The notes beneath the pieces are model-generated. The model saw only the letters and a program-made list of their open reading frames with translations. It ran no database searches and was not told the DNA's origin. A program made the translations under genes and the position numbers. Positions 16,980 to 27,995 of a stretch of 64,000 nt of DNA are shown here, piece by piece. Every line of letters begins with the position of its first letter. The stretch's first letter is position 1. Source of the stretch: Enterococcus sp. 9E7_DIV0242 (lineage in GTDB: Bacteria; Bacillota; Bacilli; Lactobacillales; Enterococcaceae); assembly GCF_002140975.2 (NCBI RefSeq), contig NZ_CP147247.1, positions 124,001-188,000 on the forward strand, in the 5' to 3' direction.

Positions 16980-18269
16980 ATGAAGGAAAAGTTAAAAATC
17001 GGCTTATTAGGTCTGGGAACAGTAGGTTCTGGTGTTCCAACGATTTTGGCGGAGCATCGCGAAAAAATTTCTCAAGTCACTGGAATGGATATCGTGGTAA
17101 GCAAAGCCCTTGTTCGTGATGAGAAGGAAAAACAATACCAATCCGAAAGGTTTGATATTGAATTGACGACGGACATTGAGGACATCATCAATGACGAAGA
17201 AATCAGCATAATCGTAGAACTGATTGGGAAAATTGAACCTGCAAAAACCTATATCACTAAAGCTTTAGAAAGCGGAAAACATATTGTGACTGCGAATAAG
17301 GATCTGCTTGCACAGCATGGCGGTGAGTTAGTGGCGTTGGCACAAAGAAATCATTGTGATCTGTATTATGAAGCAAGTGTTGCCGGAGGGATTCCTATTT
17401 TGCGGACGATTGCCAACAGTTTGGCAGCAGATGACATTCAAAAGGTTCTGGGGATCGTGAACGGAACGACGAACTACATGTTGACGAAAATGGTTTCGGA
17501 AAAGCAAACATATGAAGAAGCATTAGCAAAAGCACAGGAGTTGGGCTTTGCAGAATCAGATCCGACCAATGATGTGGATGGAATTGACGCTGCTTATAAA
17601 ATGGTTATCCTTAGCCAGTTTGCTTTTGGAATGAATATTGATTTGAAACAGGTAGATATTAGAGGGATTCGCGGTATTTCATCTGATGATGTAGCCATTG
17701 CTTCACAGTTAGGCTATGAAATAAAATTAATTGGTTCTTCAGAAAAGAATGATGGCGGTATTGCTGTAGAAGTTGCTCCTATGCTGGTGGCTGCTGCGCA
17801 TCCACTTGCTTCGATTCGTGACGAGTTCAATGCCGTGTTCATTTACAGTGCAGGTGTTGGCGAATCAATGTATTACGGTCCTGGGGCTGGTGCAAAGCCA
17901 ACTGCAACTAGTGTGGTCAGCGATATTATCACTATTGCTAAAAATATCCGTTTAGGTACGACTGGGCATATGTTTAATGAATACCAACATGATACGAAAC
18001 TAACAGCGAATGATGCTATTTTTGGGAAATACTACTTCTCAATCGAAATGCCGGACAAGCCCGGACAGATATTGAAATTGACGAAGCTGATGGCTGAAGC
18101 AAATGTGAGCTTTGATCAGCTGCTTCAACAAAAATCAGATGGCATGCGTGCGAAATTTGCAACGATCACTCATACAATCAGTAAGGCGCAAATGCTTGAG
18201 GTTACAAAGCAAATTGAAAAGATTGCTGATTTTGAATTATTAAATACACTGAAAGTCTTGGAGGGGTAA
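16980..18269 (+). CDS. hom: Homoserine dehydrogenase
   Basis: Protein of 429 residues that reduces aspartate semialdehyde to homoserine, the entry to threonine and methionine synthesis. It shows an N-terminal Rossmann motif GLLGLGTVGSGV, ITANKDLLA, the catalytic core VNGTTNYMLTKM with FAESDPTNDVDGIDAAYK, and a C-terminal ACT domain (FSIEMPDKPGQILKLTKLM, about residues 350-425) likely to mediate feedback by threonine. GGAGGAAG precedes the ATG. It is the first gene of hom-thrC-thrB, with 3 bp to thrC. Confidence 0.96.
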   Translation: MKEKLKIGLLGLGTVGSGVPTILAEHREKISQVTGMDIVVSKALVRDEKEKQYQSERFDIELTTDIEDIINDEEISIIVELIGKIEPAKTYITKALESGKHIVTANKDLLAQHGGELVALAQRNHCDLYYEASVAGGIPILRTIANSLAADDIQKVLGIVNGTTNYMLTKMVSEKQTYEEALAKAQELGFAESDPTNDVDGIDAAYKMVILSQFAFGMNIDLKQVDIRGIRGISSDDVAIASQLGYEIKLIGSSEKNDGGIAVEVAPMLVAAAHPLASIRDEFNAVFIYSAGVGESMYYGPGAGAKPTATSVVSDIITIAKNIRLGTTGHMFNEYQHDTKLTANDAIFGKYYFSIEMPDKPGQILKLTKLMAEANVSFDQLLQQKSDGMRAKFATITHTISKAQMLEVTKQIEKIADFELLNTLKVLEG

Positions 18270-18272
18270 ACA

Positions 18273-19331
18273 ATGTACGAAGGATTATTAAAACAATACA
18301 AACAATACTTACCGATAACAGATAAAACACCCATGATTTCTCTTGCTGAGGGAAATACACCGTTGATTCCATTGAACAGTCTATCAAAGGAACTGGGTAT
18401 CACATTATATGGAAAATACGAAGGCTTAAATCCAACAGGTTCGTTTAAGGACCGTGGTATGGTTATGGCCGTTGCCAAAGCAGTAGAGGATGGCGCCAAA
18501 GCAATTATTTGTGCGTCAACTGGGAATACGAGTGCCGCAGCAGCAGCTTATGCGACACGTGCAGGTATCAAAGCATATGTAATTATTCCTGATGGAAAAA
18601 TTGCAATGGGTAAACTGGCTCAAGCAATTATCTATGGTGCAGATATTATTTCTATCCCGGGGAATTTTGATGAGGCATTGAAAGCAGTAAGAGATATTGC
18701 AGAGACAGAAGCCGTTGCTTTGGTAAACTCCGTAAATCCATATCGCTTAGAAGGGCAAAAAACTGCTGCGTTTGAGGTGTGTGAGCAGCTAGGACAGGCA
18801 CCGGATGTGTTGGCGATCCCTGTAGGAAATGCCGGCAATATTTCTGCGTATTGGAAAGGCTTCAAGGAATGGCATGATTTGCAAGGAACGTTCTTGCCTA
18901 GAATGCACGGGTTTGAGGCAGAAGGGGCAGCAGCGATTGTAAAAGGGGAAGTAATCGAGCAGCCTGAAACAATTGCCACTGCAATTCGTATCGGAAACCC
19001 AGCTAGCTGGAAGCTTGCTGAGGCTGCAAGAGACGAATCAAAAGGTCATATTGACAGTGTAACTGATGAAGAAATCCTGAATGCTTACCGTAAGGTTGCT
19101 GCACAGGATGGCGTATTTATTGAACCCGGATCGGCTGCTTCTTTGGCAGGAGTGATCCAGCATGTGAAATCAGGAAAAATCAAACAGGGAGAAACAGTTG
19201 TTGCAGTATTTACCGGAAACGGCTTGAAGGACCCTGATACAGCAATGAGTGCTGTAGATGTATCCATTTCGAAGATGAGTGACCTTGAAGAAATGCGTCT
19301 ACATCTGCGTAACGGAGTGGCGAAGCTATGA
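18273..19331 (+). CDS. thrC: Threonine synthase
   Basis: PLP enzyme of 352 residues converting O-phosphohomoserine to threonine. The PLP lysine is in [11 protein letters not shown] (about residue 60), and the phosphate-binding loop in [16 protein letters not shown]-terminal [13 protein letters not shown] and [10 protein letters not shown] are typical of the short Bacillus-type ThrC. A GGAGGGG within the hom end serves as ribosome binding site. Its stop overlaps the thrB start (ATGA), indicating translational coupling. Confidence 0.96.
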   Translation: MYEGLLKQYKQYLPITDKTPMISLAEGNTPLIPLNSLSKELGITLYGKYEGLNPTGSFKDRGMVMAVAKAVEDGAKAIICASTGNTSAAAAAYATRAGIKAYVIIPDGKIAMGKLAQAIIYGADIISIPGNFDEALKAVRDIAETEAVALVNSVNPYRLEGQKTAAFEVCEQLGQAPDVLAIPVGNAGNISAYWKGFKEWHDLQGTFLPRMHGFEAEGAAAIVKGEVIEQPETIATAIRIGNPASWKLAEAARDESKGHIDSVTDEEILNAYRKVAAQDGVFIEPGSAASLAGVIQHVKSGKIKQGETVVAVFTGNGLKDPDTAMSAVDVSISKMSDLEEMRLHLRNGVAKL

Positions 19332-20191
19332 AAATAAGAGTTCCGGCAACCAGTGCAAATCTGGGACCTGGCTTTGACTCGTGTGGAATTGCTCTTTCTC
19401 AGTATTTGAGTATTGAAATAATCAAAGATACAGAGACTTGGGAGATACAGCATTCACTTGGTGAGGATATTCCAAAGGACGAAACAAACTTGTTGCTGCA
19501 AACGGCATTGACTGTTAACCCGAAACTATCACCAAAGCTACTGAAGATGACCTCAGATATTCCGCTTGCGAGAGGTTTGGGTAGTAGCTCAAGTGTGATT
19601 GTGGCAGGGATCGAGTTGGCCAATCGTTTAGGTGGTATGCATCTTTCACAAAAAGATAAAGTGCAGATTGCTACGGAAATGGAAGGACATCCAGATAATG
19701 TTGCTCCAGCAATTTGTGGTGATTTCGTTGTAGCAAGCTATGTGGACGGAGAAGTCCGTTATGTGAAGCATCATTTCCCAATGTGTGACGTGATTGCTTA
19801 TGTACCGGATCATGAACTGCTGACGCAAGAAAGTCGGAGTGTACTACCACAATCAATGGCTTATCAAGAGGCAGTGCAAGCTAGCTCGATTGCCAATGTG
19901 ATGATTGCAGCTATTCTAAATGGTAATCTACCTTTGGCAGGCGTTATGATGGAAAAAGACCGTTGGCACGAAGCACATCGAGATCATTTGGTACCACATC
20001 TTAAAACAATTCGTGATATGGCACATGTTCTAGGTGTTTATGGTGCATTTTTAAGTGGTGCCGGTCCGACAGTATTAGTGCTTTCTCCAGAAGAAAAAAC
20101 GGATCAAATGATACAGGAGCTCGAAAAGCTTCCAGGAAAAGCCTCCATTCATTTGCTATCTGTAGATCAAGAAGGCGTACAGGTGTTTTAG
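19328..20191 (+). CDS. thrB: Homoserine kinase
   Basis: GHMP-family kinase of 287 residues that phosphorylates homoserine, making the ThrC substrate. It shows the N-terminal [18 protein letters not shown], the ATP loop [16 protein letters not shown], and motif 3 [14 protein letters not shown]. It overlaps thrC by 4 bp and ends the threonine operon just before a strong terminator. Confidence 0.96.
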   Translation: MKIRVPATSANLGPGFDSCGIALSQYLSIEIIKDTETWEIQHSLGEDIPKDETNLLLQTALTVNPKLSPKLLKMTSDIPLARGLGSSSSVIVAGIELANRLGGMHLSQKDKVQIATEMEGHPDNVAPAICGDFVVASYVDGEVRYVKHHFPMCDVIAYVPDHELLTQESRSVLPQSMAYQEAVQASSIANVMIAAILNGNLPLAGVMMEKDRWHEAHRDHLVPHLKTIRDMAHVLGVYGAFLSGAGPTVLVLSPEEKTDQMIQELEKLPGKASIHLLSVDQEGVQVF

Positions 20192-20200
20192 ATAAGAAGC

Positions 20201-20240
20201 AAAAAACAGTGTTTGGGTAAAAAGCCCAAACACTGTTTTT
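20201..20240. terminator. Shared terminator of thrB and the convergent PPDK regulator gene
   Basis: AAAACAGTGTTTGGG and CCCAAACACTGTTTT form a perfect 15-bp stem with a 7-nt loop, with T-runs on both strands. Confidence 0.93.
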
Positions 20241-20248
20241 GGTATTTA

Positions 20249-21094
20249 TTAGTCATCGGTAGTGAAGTAGCTGTGATCTTCTAAATGTAACGCATTTAGA
20301 ATCATTGCTGCCGTTTCCTCGATCGATAAGGAAGCAACATTAATTGTCACGCAACCAATTTTTTCATAAAGCTCAGCAGCATAAGCTAATTCTTTACGGA
20401 TTTTCTCGATATCTGAATAAGAAGTATCTTCCGGCAGGCCGTAAGCTCTCATCCTTTCTTTCCTGATGCCGTTAAGAATATCCGGATCATTGGTCAGACC
20501 AACAATTTTAGATGCATCGACTTCCCACAGCTCTTTTGGCAAATGTGCTTCAGGAATCAGGGGCAGGTTAGCAACCTTTAGATTTTTATTCGCCAGGAAC
20601 AGGCTTAACGGTGTTTTTGACGTCCGTGAAACACCTAGCAAAACGACATCTGCTTCAAGGAAGCCTCTTGGGTCTTTTCCGTCATCATATTTTACAGCAA
20701 ACTCCATTGCTTCGATCCGATTGAAGTAGTTTTCATTCAGATGATGAAGGGCACCTGCTTCACCAGAGCGTTGAACTCCTGTGAAGCGCTCGATTTCCTC
20801 AATAGGAGAGGTAAGAATATCAAAATGGTAAATGGCATTTTCTTCGAAAAAGGCTAATGCTGTTTTTACCAGATCCTTGCTGATGATTGTATGGAGTACC
20901 ATTGCGTTTTCGCGTTTAGCATCTTCCAAAGCCTCTTTCAGGCGTACTTCTTCCTTTACAAAGGTTTTTCTGTACAAGGAGAAATCAACTGAAGGGAACT
21001 GTGCCATAATCGCTGCAGCAAGCTTTGAAGCAGTTTCTCCAGCAGAGTCTGAGATGACGAAGATAGTAATAGTCTTAGTTTCATTATTTTCCAT
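20249..21094 (-). CDS. Pyruvate,phosphate dikinase regulatory protein (PDRP/YqfL family)
   Basis: Protein of 281 residues of the DUF299 kinase/pyrophosphorylase family, which phosphorylates and dephosphorylates PPDK or PEP synthase at a Thr by a bifunctional mechanism. N-terminal IFVISDSAGETASKLA and the P-loop-like GVSRTSKTPLSLFLA (about residues 149-163) are diagnostic, as is PLIPEAHLPKEL. ppdK is not in the window. The gene lies back to back with zur, as in several Firmicutes. Confidence 0.92.
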   Translation of the reverse strand: MENNETKTITIFVISDSAGETASKLAAAIMAQFPSVDFSLYRKTFVKEEVRLKEALEDAKRENAMVLHTIISKDLVKTALAFFEENAIYHFDILTSPIEEIERFTGVQRSGEAGALHHLNENYFNRIEAMEFAVKYDDGKDPRGFLEADVVLLGVSRTSKTPLSLFLANKNLKVANLPLIPEAHLPKELWEVDASKIVGLTNDPDILNGIRKERMRAYGLPEDTSYSDIEKIRKELAYAAELYEKIGCVTINVASLSIEETAAMILNALHLEDHSYFTTDD

Positions 21095-21192
21095 TAAAAA
21101 CGACCTTTCTTGATTTTTTGATGAGTTTATTATACCATACCAACAGAGAAGTTATTCGTAATTATTTTGATTTGAGAAGGAGCAGGGAAAAA

Positions 21193-21621
21193 ATGGCGCA
21201 AAGTAAATCCAAAGTCGAAGAGTCACTGGAAGTCATGAAAGCCAATGGATTGAAGTACACAAAGAAACGAGAAGCGATCATTACCTATCTGATCAAACGC
21301 AATCGCTATATCTCGGCAAAAGAAGTCTATGAATTTATGAATGAACAATATAAAGGTGTCAGCTATGATACAATTTATCGAAATCTCCATGATTTTGAAA
21401 AAATGGCGTTACTTGAAACAACAGACTTGAACGGTGAAAAGAAGTTTCGTTTTCATTGCAGTCATCATTTAGAGCACCATCATCACTTCATCTGTATGGT
21501 ATGTGGGAAAACAAAGGAAATCCATATGTGCCCGATGACTTATTTTGAGGATCAATTGACAGGTTGCAGTATTGAAGGGCATCGATTTGAGATTTTAGGT
21601 CGATGTGAGAATTGTCAATAA
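21193..21621 (+). CDS. zur: Fur-family regulator, Zur-like
   Basis: Protein of 142 residues. The N-terminal winged helix has NGLKYTKKREAIITYL and SYDTIYRNLHDFEKM. The dimer domain carries a His cluster (HHLEHHHHFICMVCGKTKEI) and two CxxC pairs (CMVC and CENC) for the structural zinc. The overall pattern, including CPMTYFEDQLTGCSIEGHRFEI, closely follows Bacillus Zur rather than Fur or PerR. It should repress zinc uptake genes when zinc is sufficient. ATG 21193 follows AAGGAG; a longer frame to 21118 lacks family similarity. Confidence 0.88.
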   Translation: MAQSKSKVEESLEVMKANGLKYTKKREAIITYLIKRNRYISAKEVYEFMNEQYKGVSYDTIYRNLHDFEKMALLETTDLNGEKKFRFHCSHHLEHHHHFICMVCGKTKEIHMCPMTYFEDQLTGCSIEGHRFEILGRCENCQ

Positions 21622-21687
21622 TTTTCAGAAAATGAATGTTTGATGTGCATAAAATAAAATATTTTCGACTAATTTTCATTACAGAGG

Positions 21688-21716
21688 TTGACGTTAAATT
21701 TACCATTAGATATAAT
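21688..21716 (+). promoter_or_regulatory. rpsU promoter
   Basis: TTGACG, a 17-bp spacer and a perfect TATAAT (21711-21716) predict a start near 21723 and an ~80-nt leader to rpsU. Confidence 0.8.
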
Positions 21717-21805
21717 GTAAAAAGGACAGTGTTCTATTTATGAAGGAAATAATTTTATAAATAAGAAAAACGGTTACTTTTTAAGCTCGGAGGGAGGGAA
21801 TTACA

Positions 21806-21982
21806 ATGTCAAAAACTGTCGTTCGTAAAAACGAATCTCTTGATGACGCTCTTCGTCGCTTCAAACGTTCCGTTTCAAAAGCGGGTACTCTACAAGAATC
21901 ACGTAAACGTGAATTCTACGAAAAACCAAGCGTAAAACGTAAGAAGAAATCAGAAGCTGCTAGAAAACGTAAAAAATTCTAG
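21806..21982 (+). CDS. rpsU: 30S ribosomal protein S21
   Basis: Protein of 58 residues, the full family length, basic throughout, starting [20 protein letters not shown] and ending in a Lys/Arg-rich tail AARKRKKF. S21 binds the 30S subunit near the anti-Shine-Dalgarno region and helps initiation. GGAGGGAGGG lies just before the ATG. It is 25 bp upstream of yqeY, a conserved pairing in Firmicutes. Confidence 0.97.
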   Translation: MSKTVVRKNESLDDALRRFKRSVSKAGTLQESRKREFYEKPSVKRKKKSEAARKRKKF

Positions 21983-22007
21983 TCTCTGATGAAGTGGAGC
22001 TGGTTGT

Positions 22008-22457
22008 ATGTCATTACTGACAACTTTGAATGACGATATTAAGACTGCTATGAAGGCAAAAGATAAAGAAACATTATCTGTCTTGCGCATGCTGAAGAGC
22101 GGCATTCAAAATGAGCAGATCAAAATGAACCGTGACTTGAACGGAGAAGAAGAGTTAGCTGTTTTATCCAGAGAAATGAAGCAGCGCAAAGATTCTTTAT
22201 TAGAGTTTGAAAAGGCGGGACGAGAAGATCTTGCAGATAAAGCAAAAATTGAAATTACAATCGTTGAGAAATATTTGCCTGAACAGCTTTCCGAAGAAGA
22301 GCTTCGTGAAATCATTCAGACAGCCATTACAGAAGTGGGCGCTACTTCTCCAGCTGAGTTTGGAAAAGTGATGGGCTTAGTGATGCCTAAGATTAAGGGC
22401 AGAGCAGATGGTAATTCAGCGAATGCAATCGTCAAGGAAATGCTACAAAAGAATTAA
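22008..22457 (+). CDS. yqeY: GatB/YqeY domain-containing protein
   Basis: Protein of 149 residues spanning the whole YqeY family. The N-terminal helical part includes MSLLTTLNDDIKTAMKAKDK, and the C-terminal part is GatB-tail-like (EFGKVMGLVMPKIKGRADGN). The family resembles the tRNA-binding tail of GatB and may act on tRNA or translation, but its role is not established. It shares a transcript with rpsU and is followed by a strong terminator. Confidence 0.93.
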   Translation: MSLLTTLNDDIKTAMKAKDKETLSVLRMLKSGIQNEQIKMNRDLNGEEELAVLSREMKQRKDSLLEFEKAGREDLADKAKIEITIVEKYLPEQLSEEELREIIQTAITEVGATSPAEFGKVMGLVMPKIKGRADGNSANAIVKEMLQKN

Positions 22458-22461
22458 GACT

Positions 22462-22496
22462 AAAAGGCTGGGGTCAGATTGACTCCCAGCCTTTTC
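22462..22496 (+). terminator. rpsU-yqeY terminator
   Basis: AAAAGGCTGGG and CTCCCAGCCTTTT form an ~11-bp stem with a T-tail directly after yqeY. Confidence 0.88.
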
Positions 22497-22780
22497 AGCT
22501 TCTATCGGAGTGGGGGAGTGTGCATTTATCCTAGAAATAGACATAAAAATGCAGAATTTTTTTGTTGTACATAGAGGTGAAAACGGTGCTGTTTAGAATG
22601 AAGTGAAGAAGAGCGTGCATGAGCTGATTTTATGCTTAAACGATCACTCGTTTTAATAATTGGTTTAAATAGGGTTAAAACAGAATGATAGGGTTTTTAA
22701 TCATTTGCGGCTGCTTCTTTTTTAAAAAAGAAGAATATGGTATCATTACATGAATGAAAATAAAAGGAGCTGGACTTTTT
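22497..22780. other. Spacer upstream of phoH
   Basis: The 323-bp gap after yqeY holds the terminator and an AT-rich region with a perfect 20-bp palindrome (22714-22733, CTTCTTTTTT and its complement) just upstream of a weak TATCAT -10-like box. No gene was found. Confidence 0.55.
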
Positions 22781-23758
22781 TTGACAGAAAATGAAAATCA
22801 GGCAATATCTTTAGAAATTAAACTGACCGATTCCGATGACGCAAGTATGCTATTTGGAACACATGATAAGCATTTGAAATTTTTGGAAGAAAATGGCGCA
22901 GTTGTGATCAACACTCGTGGGGAGACAATTCAGATTATTGGTCTGGAAGAGAACGTCCACATCGTAGAAGCAGTTTTTCGTGCGCTGCAGGAACTGATCA
23001 AGCGTGGCATTAAGATCGGCACACCTGATGTTGTAACTGCGTTGAAAATGGCAAAGAGCAAGCAATTGGATTCATTCATTGCTATGTATGAAGAAGAAAT
23101 ATTGAAAGACCATCATGGTCGTTCGATTCGAATCAAGAATGCTGGACAGAAGCGATACATCGATGCCGTCAAACAGCATGATGTCGTCTTTGGTGTGGGC
23201 CCGGCTGGAACAGGGAAGACCTATCTGGCTGTTGTGATGGCTGTCGCTGCGTTGAAAAAGGGTGAAGTGCAAAAAATTATCCTGACTAGACCAGCAGTAG
23301 AAGCAGGAGAGAGCCTTGGCTTTTTACCTGGTGATTTAAAGGAAAAAGTTGATCCGTACCTTCGCCCGGTTTATGATGCTTTGTACCAGATTTTTGGATC
23401 AGAGCATACCAATCGTCTAATGGAGCGTGGTGTTATCGAGATTGCACCGCTTGCTTATATGAGAGGACGTACGTTGGATGACGCATTTGTCATTTTGGAT
23501 GAAGCGCAGAACACCACTGTTGCTCAGATGAAAATGTTTTTGACACGCCTTGGTTTTCAATCAAAAATGATTGTCAATGGCGATACAAGTCAGATCGATT
23601 TACCTAGAGGCGTAATAAGTGGTTTAGTCCATGCTGAAAAAACATTACGATCGATCAAGAAGCTTTCGTTTATCCATTTTGAAGCTGGCGATGTTGTTCG
23701 ACATCCAATTGTAGCAGAAATAATTCAAGCGTATGAAGAACAGAAAAAAGATTCTTGA
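22781..23758 (+). CDS. phoH: PhoH-family ATPase
   Basis: Protein of about 325 residues. An N-terminal KH-like region (about 1-100) precedes the PhoH ATPase domain with Walker A GPAGTGKTYLA, LTRPAVEAGESLGFLPGDL, Walker B AFVILDEAQNTT and sensor VNGDTSQIDL. It is implicated in RNA metabolism by its neighbours, notably ybeY. I chose TTG 22781 because AAGGAG at 22764-22769 is 11 nt upstream; ATG 22754 (nine residues longer) has no such site. It starts the phoH-pgpH-ybeY-dgkA-era-recO cluster. Confidence 0.93.
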   Translation: MTENENQAISLEIKLTDSDDASMLFGTHDKHLKFLEENGAVVINTRGETIQIIGLEENVHIVEAVFRALQELIKRGIKIGTPDVVTALKMAKSKQLDSFIAMYEEEILKDHHGRSIRIKNAGQKRYIDAVKQHDVVFGVGPAGTGKTYLAVVMAVAALKKGEVQKIILTRPAVEAGESLGFLPGDLKEKVDPYLRPVYDALYQIFGSEHTNRLMERGVIEIAPLAYMRGRTLDDAFVILDEAQNTTVAQMKMFLTRLGFQSKMIVNGDTSQIDLPRGVISGLVHAEKTLRSIKKLSFIHFEAGDVVRHPIVAEIIQAYEEQKKDS

Positions 23759-23881
23759 TGCCTTTTGAAAAGGAAGGAGCACCATCATTCTTTTTAGATG
23801 TAATGGGGAATGAACCTTCAAAATGGGAAATAGGACAGTTTTCTGCCCTGTTTTTCAACACTGGAAAGGAGTGATATTCTT

Positions 23882-26080
23882 TTGAAGCAATGGTTGTTGA
23901 AGATACGAGACAAACTGGGGAAAGCATTCATCCCTGTTTTGTTAGTTAGTTTTTCATTACTTATATTTGCGATTATTTTTAATAGTGTCTATGAAAAGAA
24001 GGTAGCGATCAAAGAAGGTCAACTGGCAGACACAACGATACGAGCGAATAAAAACATTGAAAATACCTATGAAACGAATCAGAAAAAACAGCTGGCTGCA
24101 GAAGCAGTGACTCCGGAGTATACATTTCAGGAGGATACAGCTGAAACACAGCATGAACGAATCGAAAAATTATTTGATTTGATTGGAACCGTTAATTCCA
24201 AAATAGATAAGGATTATGAAAAGCAGAAATCAGAAGCAAAAAAGGATGAAACGATCCCACAACCAACCAATGAAGAGCGGGTTGCGGCGTTGAAATCGGC
24301 ATTTGAAAAGCTGGATCAAGATGAAGTCACATTGTATCAGTCATTTCCAAGTGTGTTTTATCAAAACATCTTCAACTTGACCGCTGAACAGATTTCAGTT
24401 GTTGAAACAGAAAGTCTAAAATTGGTTGATGAAACAATGCAAAACCACGTTCGTGAAAATGAACTGTCTGAGGTTCGCCAAAAAGCAATCAACAAGATTC
24501 AGTTTTTGGATGTTAGTTCAACGATGCAGCAGCAAATTCGTTACGTTGTGAATGCGGGAATCGTTGTGAACGATCTTCCAAATGAGAAGAAAACAGCAGA
24601 GCTTCGTCAAAGTGCACAGGATGCTGTACAGCCGGTCATGATTTATCAAGGGGAGATCATTGTTCGTGAAGGGACCCAGATTGATTCTAAAGCGATCGAG
24701 AAATTGAAATTGCTTGGTATGACCAATCAAAATCCATCCGTCTTTCCAATCGTTGCCCTGACTTTGACCATCTTGTTTCAAGTCGCAGTGCTGATATTCT
24801 TTACGAAACAGATGAGTCATGAATATACCAGACAATCATTTATTCTATTTTATGTCAGTGCAATGTCAGTAAGCATCTTATTAATGAAGTTTTTCCAGAT
24901 TTTTCAGAGTGAACAATTGTTGTACATTCCGTTGTTCTTCCCAGCCGCATTTGTGCCTTTAGTATTGAGCTATTTCGTCAATCGGCGAGCAGGCATACTA
25001 TCTGCTGTTTTTCAGGTGATATTTGCCTTGTTTGTCTTCTATGATACGATCGGGACAAACACCCTGACGATTATTTTGGTCACCTATTTATTTTCTGGAG
25101 CACTCGCGGCTGTGGTCAATCGTACGCGGATCAGCCGACAGGGATGGAATGCCGCTGTTTGGGTCATCATTTTTCCTGTTGTTCTCGCATTTATTCTTGC
25201 GATTTACCAAGGAATGAGTTTGTTAGACAGTAAAACAATTACCTTGATCATCTCAACCTTTGCCGGAAGTATTTTGGCGTTTCTTTTGACGATTGGTCTT
25301 CATCCGTATATCGAGTTAGTGGTGACGGATGATAGTATGATTGTATTGAATGAGCTTAGTAATCCGAACCACCCGCTATTGAAGCAATTACTGGAGGAAG
25401 CGCCTGGGACCTATCATCATAGTATGATGGTAGCCAATCTCAGTGCCAATGCAGTTGCAGAAATAGGCGGTCGCTCTTTATTGACGCGTGTTGCCTGTTA
25501 CTATCATGATATAGGGAAAATCAAGCACTCAAACTTTTTTGTTGAAAACCTTCCTTCTGGTGCAGAGAATCCGCATAACTTTCTTTTGCCCGAGGACAGT
25601 AAGCAAATTATTTTTGGTCATGTGATCGATGGGGCAAAAATATTAGAAGAGTATAATATGCCTCAAATGGTGATTGATATTTGTCGTCAGCACCATGGAA
25701 TGACGTTGATGAAATTCTTTTATATGAAGGAAAAGGAGCGTAACCCTGAGACGAAAGAAGAAGATTTTCGTTATCCGGGTCCAAAACCTCAAACGAGAGA
25801 AGCCGCAATCGTTAATATTGCAGATACCTGTGAAGCGGCGGTTCGTGCAATGACAGACCCATCCAATCAGAAAATCAAAGAGTTTGTTCATTCCGTTATT
25901 CAAGAACGGATTTCAGATGGCCAGTTGGATGAGTGCGGCTTGACAATGAAAGAGATTCGTTTGGTCGAAAAATCATTGATCAACGGACTATGTAGTACAT
26001 TCCATTCCCGAATCAAATATCCAAAGATGAAGGATGAAGCGGAACGAATGAAAGATGAACAGGAAAAGAGAGATGTTTAA
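23882..26080 (+). CDS. pgpH: Cyclic-di-AMP phosphodiesterase PgpH (7TM-HD family)
   Basis: Protein of 732 residues with a TTG start after GGAAAGGAGTG. An N-terminal membrane segment (about 17-37) precedes a ~250-residue extracellular 7TMR-HDED domain, about seven membrane segments (about 285-480) and a cytoplasmic HD domain (about 500-700). Metal-binding residues are visible in [37 protein letters not shown] and [14 protein letters not shown]. PgpH hydrolyses c-di-AMP and so affects osmotic balance and wall stress. The stop overlaps the ybeY start by one base (TAATG). Confidence 0.94.
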   Translation: MKQWLLKIRDKLGKAFIPVLLVSFSLLIFAIIFNSVYEKKVAIKEGQLADTTIRANKNIENTYETNQKKQLAAEAVTPEYTFQEDTAETQHERIEKLFDLIGTVNSKIDKDYEKQKSEAKKDETIPQPTNEERVAALKSAFEKLDQDEVTLYQSFPSVFYQNIFNLTAEQISVVETESLKLVDETMQNHVRENELSEVRQKAINKIQFLDVSSTMQQQIRYVVNAGIVVNDLPNEKKTAELRQSAQDAVQPVMIYQGEIIVREGTQIDSKAIEKLKLLGMTNQNPSVFPIVALTLTILFQVAVLIFFTKQMSHEYTRQSFILFYVSAMSVSILLMKFFQIFQSEQLLYIPLFFPAAFVPLVLSYFVNRRAGILSAVFQVIFALFVFYDTIGTNTLTIILVTYLFSGALAAVVNRTRISRQGWNAAVWVIIFPVVLAFILAIYQGMSLLDSKTITLIISTFAGSILAFLLTIGLHPYIELVVTDDSMIVLNELSNPNHPLLKQLLEEAPGTYHHSMMVANLSANAVAEIGGRSLLTRVACYYHDIGKIKHSNFFVENLPSGAENPHNFLLPEDSKQIIFGHVIDGAKILEEYNMPQMVIDICRQHHGMTLMKFFYMKEKERNPETKEEDFRYPGPKPQTREAAIVNIADTCEAAVRAMTDPSNQKIKEFVHSVIQERISDGQLDECGLTMKEIRLVEKSLINGLCSTFHSRIKYPKMKDEAERMKDEQEKRDV

Positions 26081-26559
26081 TGGACATTACTTTTATTGAT
26101 GAAACGGAAAAAGTCTCTTCTGAGCATATCAAAGAGGTCGAAAATCTGCTGCAATTTGCGGCAGATTTTCTGGATATTTCTGATGATGCAGAGCTGTCAG
26201 TTTCCTTCATGGACAATGAGGGTATCCGAGTGATCAACCGCGATTATCGTGGAAAGGATGCTGCAACTGATGTCATCAGTTTTGCTATGGAAGAAGAAGG
26301 CGATGGTGAAGTGCCGATCATCTTTGATGAAGAGGATGAGGTTGTGTTTCCGAGAAATCTTGGCGACTTGATGATTTCTACTGAACGGGCGAAGGAACAG
26401 GCTGTTGAATACGGTCATTCCTTTGAAAGAGAGCTGGGCTTTCTAGCTGTTCATGGCTTCTTGCATTTAAATGGTTATGACCACATGAATGAGGAAGACG
26501 AGAAGGAGATGTTCGGGCTGCAGAAAGAGATATTGAACGCTTATGGCCTTGAAAGATAA
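26080..26559 (+). CDS. ybeY: Endoribonuclease YbeY (rRNA maturation)
   Basis: Protein of 159 residues with the zinc motif [21 protein letters not shown] (H-x3-H-x5-H; shown without the last residue it is the family signature) and the upstream substrate-groove motif [13 protein letters not shown]. It processes 16S rRNA 3' ends and takes part in 70S quality control. Start ATG 26080 overlaps the pgpH stop, and its end overlaps dgkA by 17 bp, so the three are translationally coupled. Confidence 0.95.
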   Translation: MDITFIDETEKVSSEHIKEVENLLQFAADFLDISDDAELSVSFMDNEGIRVINRDYRGKDAATDVISFAMEEEGDGEVPIIFDEEDEVVFPRNLGDLMISTERAKEQAVEYGHSFERELGFLAVHGFLHLNGYDHMNEEDEKEMFGLQKEILNAYGLER

Positions 26560-26947
26560 ACAGACAGAGAAAAATAAGCATTTTATCGCTTCTTTGGAGT
26601 TCGCTCTTCAGGGCGTTCGAACCGTGTTCAAGGAAGAAAGAAATATGAGAACCCACGTATTAATGGGCGCATTGGCAATTATCGCAGGCTTTCTTTTTCA
26701 GCTGAATGCAATGGAATGGTTGTGGCTGTTGCTTGTGATTTTTCTTGTGCTGATCATAGAAATCATCAACACAGCTTTTGAGAATGTCGTTGATATGTGT
26801 ACCGATTTTCATTTTCATCCAATCGGAAAAAAAATCAAGGATATGGCTGCCGGGGCAGTATTGATTACTGCATGTTTCTCGTTGCTTGTCGGCAGTATTC
26901 TGTTTTTACCGAAAATTTGGCGGTTGATAACCGAATATTTATTTTAA
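26543..26947 (+). CDS. dgkA: Diacylglycerol/undecaprenol kinase family protein
   Basis: Small membrane kinase of 134 residues with an amphipathic N-terminus, three membrane segments (about 50-66, 68-88, 108-128) and the catalytic motif [12 protein letters not shown]. In Gram-positive bacteria this family phosphorylates undecaprenol to regenerate the lipid carrier rather than diacylglycerol. [10 protein letters not shown] matches the third conserved block. It starts inside ybeY. Confidence 0.93.
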   Translation: MALKDKQTEKNKHFIASLEFALQGVRTVFKEERNMRTHVLMGALAIIAGFLFQLNAMEWLWLLLVIFLVLIIEIINTAFENVVDMCTDFHFHPIGKKIKDMAAGAVLITACFSLLVGSILFLPKIWRLITEYLF

Positions 26948-27033
26948 CATTGATAGAAAAAAGAGAAACATGACAATCGGTCTCATTGCTAAACAGTTTT
27001 TTGTAAAAGCAGGCCGATCAGAAGGAGGAACTA

Positions 27034-27936
27034 ATGACTGAAGCACATAAATCTGGATTTGTTGCGATTGTCGGGAGACCAAATGTAGGGAAATCTACAT
27101 TACTTAACCGAATCGTCGGACAAAAGATTGCCATTATGAGTGACAAAGCACAGACAACAAGAAATAAAATTCAAGGTGTTTACACGACACCGGAAGCACA
27201 ATTGATTTTCATTGATACTCCTGGAATCCATAAGCCTAAGCACCGTTTAGGTGATTTCATGGTAGAGACAGCGTATAGTGCAATCAGAGAAGTTGATGCC
27301 GTGTTATTTATGATCAGTGCGGATCAAAAAAGAGGCAAGGGTGACGATTTCATCATCGAACGCCTAAAAGAACAAAACACTCCTGTTTTTCTAGTGATCA
27401 ATAAGATTGACAAGGTTCATCCAGATGCGCTTTTGGCAATTATTGAGGATTATGCTAGTCAGATGGAATTTGCTGAGGTTGTACCGATTTCAGCGACTGA
27501 AGGAAATAATTTTGATCGTTTAATGGAGATTTTAGTTGATCGCATGCCTGAGGGTCCTCAGTATTTCCCGGAAGATCAAGTAACAGATCATCCGGAATAT
27601 TTTATCGTTTCTGAGCTTGTTCGTGAAAAAGTCTTGCTACTCACGAGAGATGAGATCCCTCACTCTGTCGCTGTTGTGGTTGATTCGATGAAGCGAGATG
27701 AAAATGATAAGGTGCGTATTCAAGCGACGATTATCGTCGAAAGAGACAGCCAAAAGGGAATCATCATTGGTAAGGGCGGAAAAATGCTCAAGCAGATCGG
27801 AACGAAGGCACGACGTGACATCGAGCATTTGTTAGATGATAAAGTTTATCTGGAATTATGGGTCAAAGTTCAGAAAGACTGGCGAGATAAAAAGACCTAC
27901 CTTCAAGACTTTGGTTATCGAAAAGAAGATTATTAA
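27034..27936 (+). CDS. era: GTPase Era
   Basis: Protein of 300 residues that binds 16S rRNA and helps 30S assembly. G1 [10 protein letters not shown]3 [13 protein letters not shown] and G4 NKID are all present. The C-terminal KH domain shows [21 protein letters not shown] precedes the ATG. The 86-bp gap from dgkA has no gene; in Bacillus cdd lies here, and it is absent. Confidence 0.97.
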   Translation: MTEAHKSGFVAIVGRPNVGKSTLLNRIVGQKIAIMSDKAQTTRNKIQGVYTTPEAQLIFIDTPGIHKPKHRLGDFMVETAYSAIREVDAVLFMISADQKRGKGDDFIIERLKEQNTPVFLVINKIDKVHPDALLAIIEDYASQMEFAEVVPISATEGNNFDRLMEILVDRMPEGPQYFPEDQVTDHPEYFIVSELVREKVLLLTRDEIPHSVAVVVDSMKRDENDKVRIQATIIVERDSQKGIIIGKGGKMLKQIGTKARRDIEHLLDDKVYLELWVKVQKDWRDKKTYLQDFGYRKEDY

Positions 27937-27949
27937 GAAGCAATAATAC

Positions 27950-27995
27950 AAAGCATGGGAGCTGTTAGATCGAGCAGCTACTGTGCTTTTATTGT
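27950..27995 (+). terminator. Possible terminator after era
   Basis: AAAGCA/TGCTTT with an inner AGCTG/CAGCT stem, followed by a T-rich stretch. The 221 bp to recO hold nothing else clear. Confidence 0.4.
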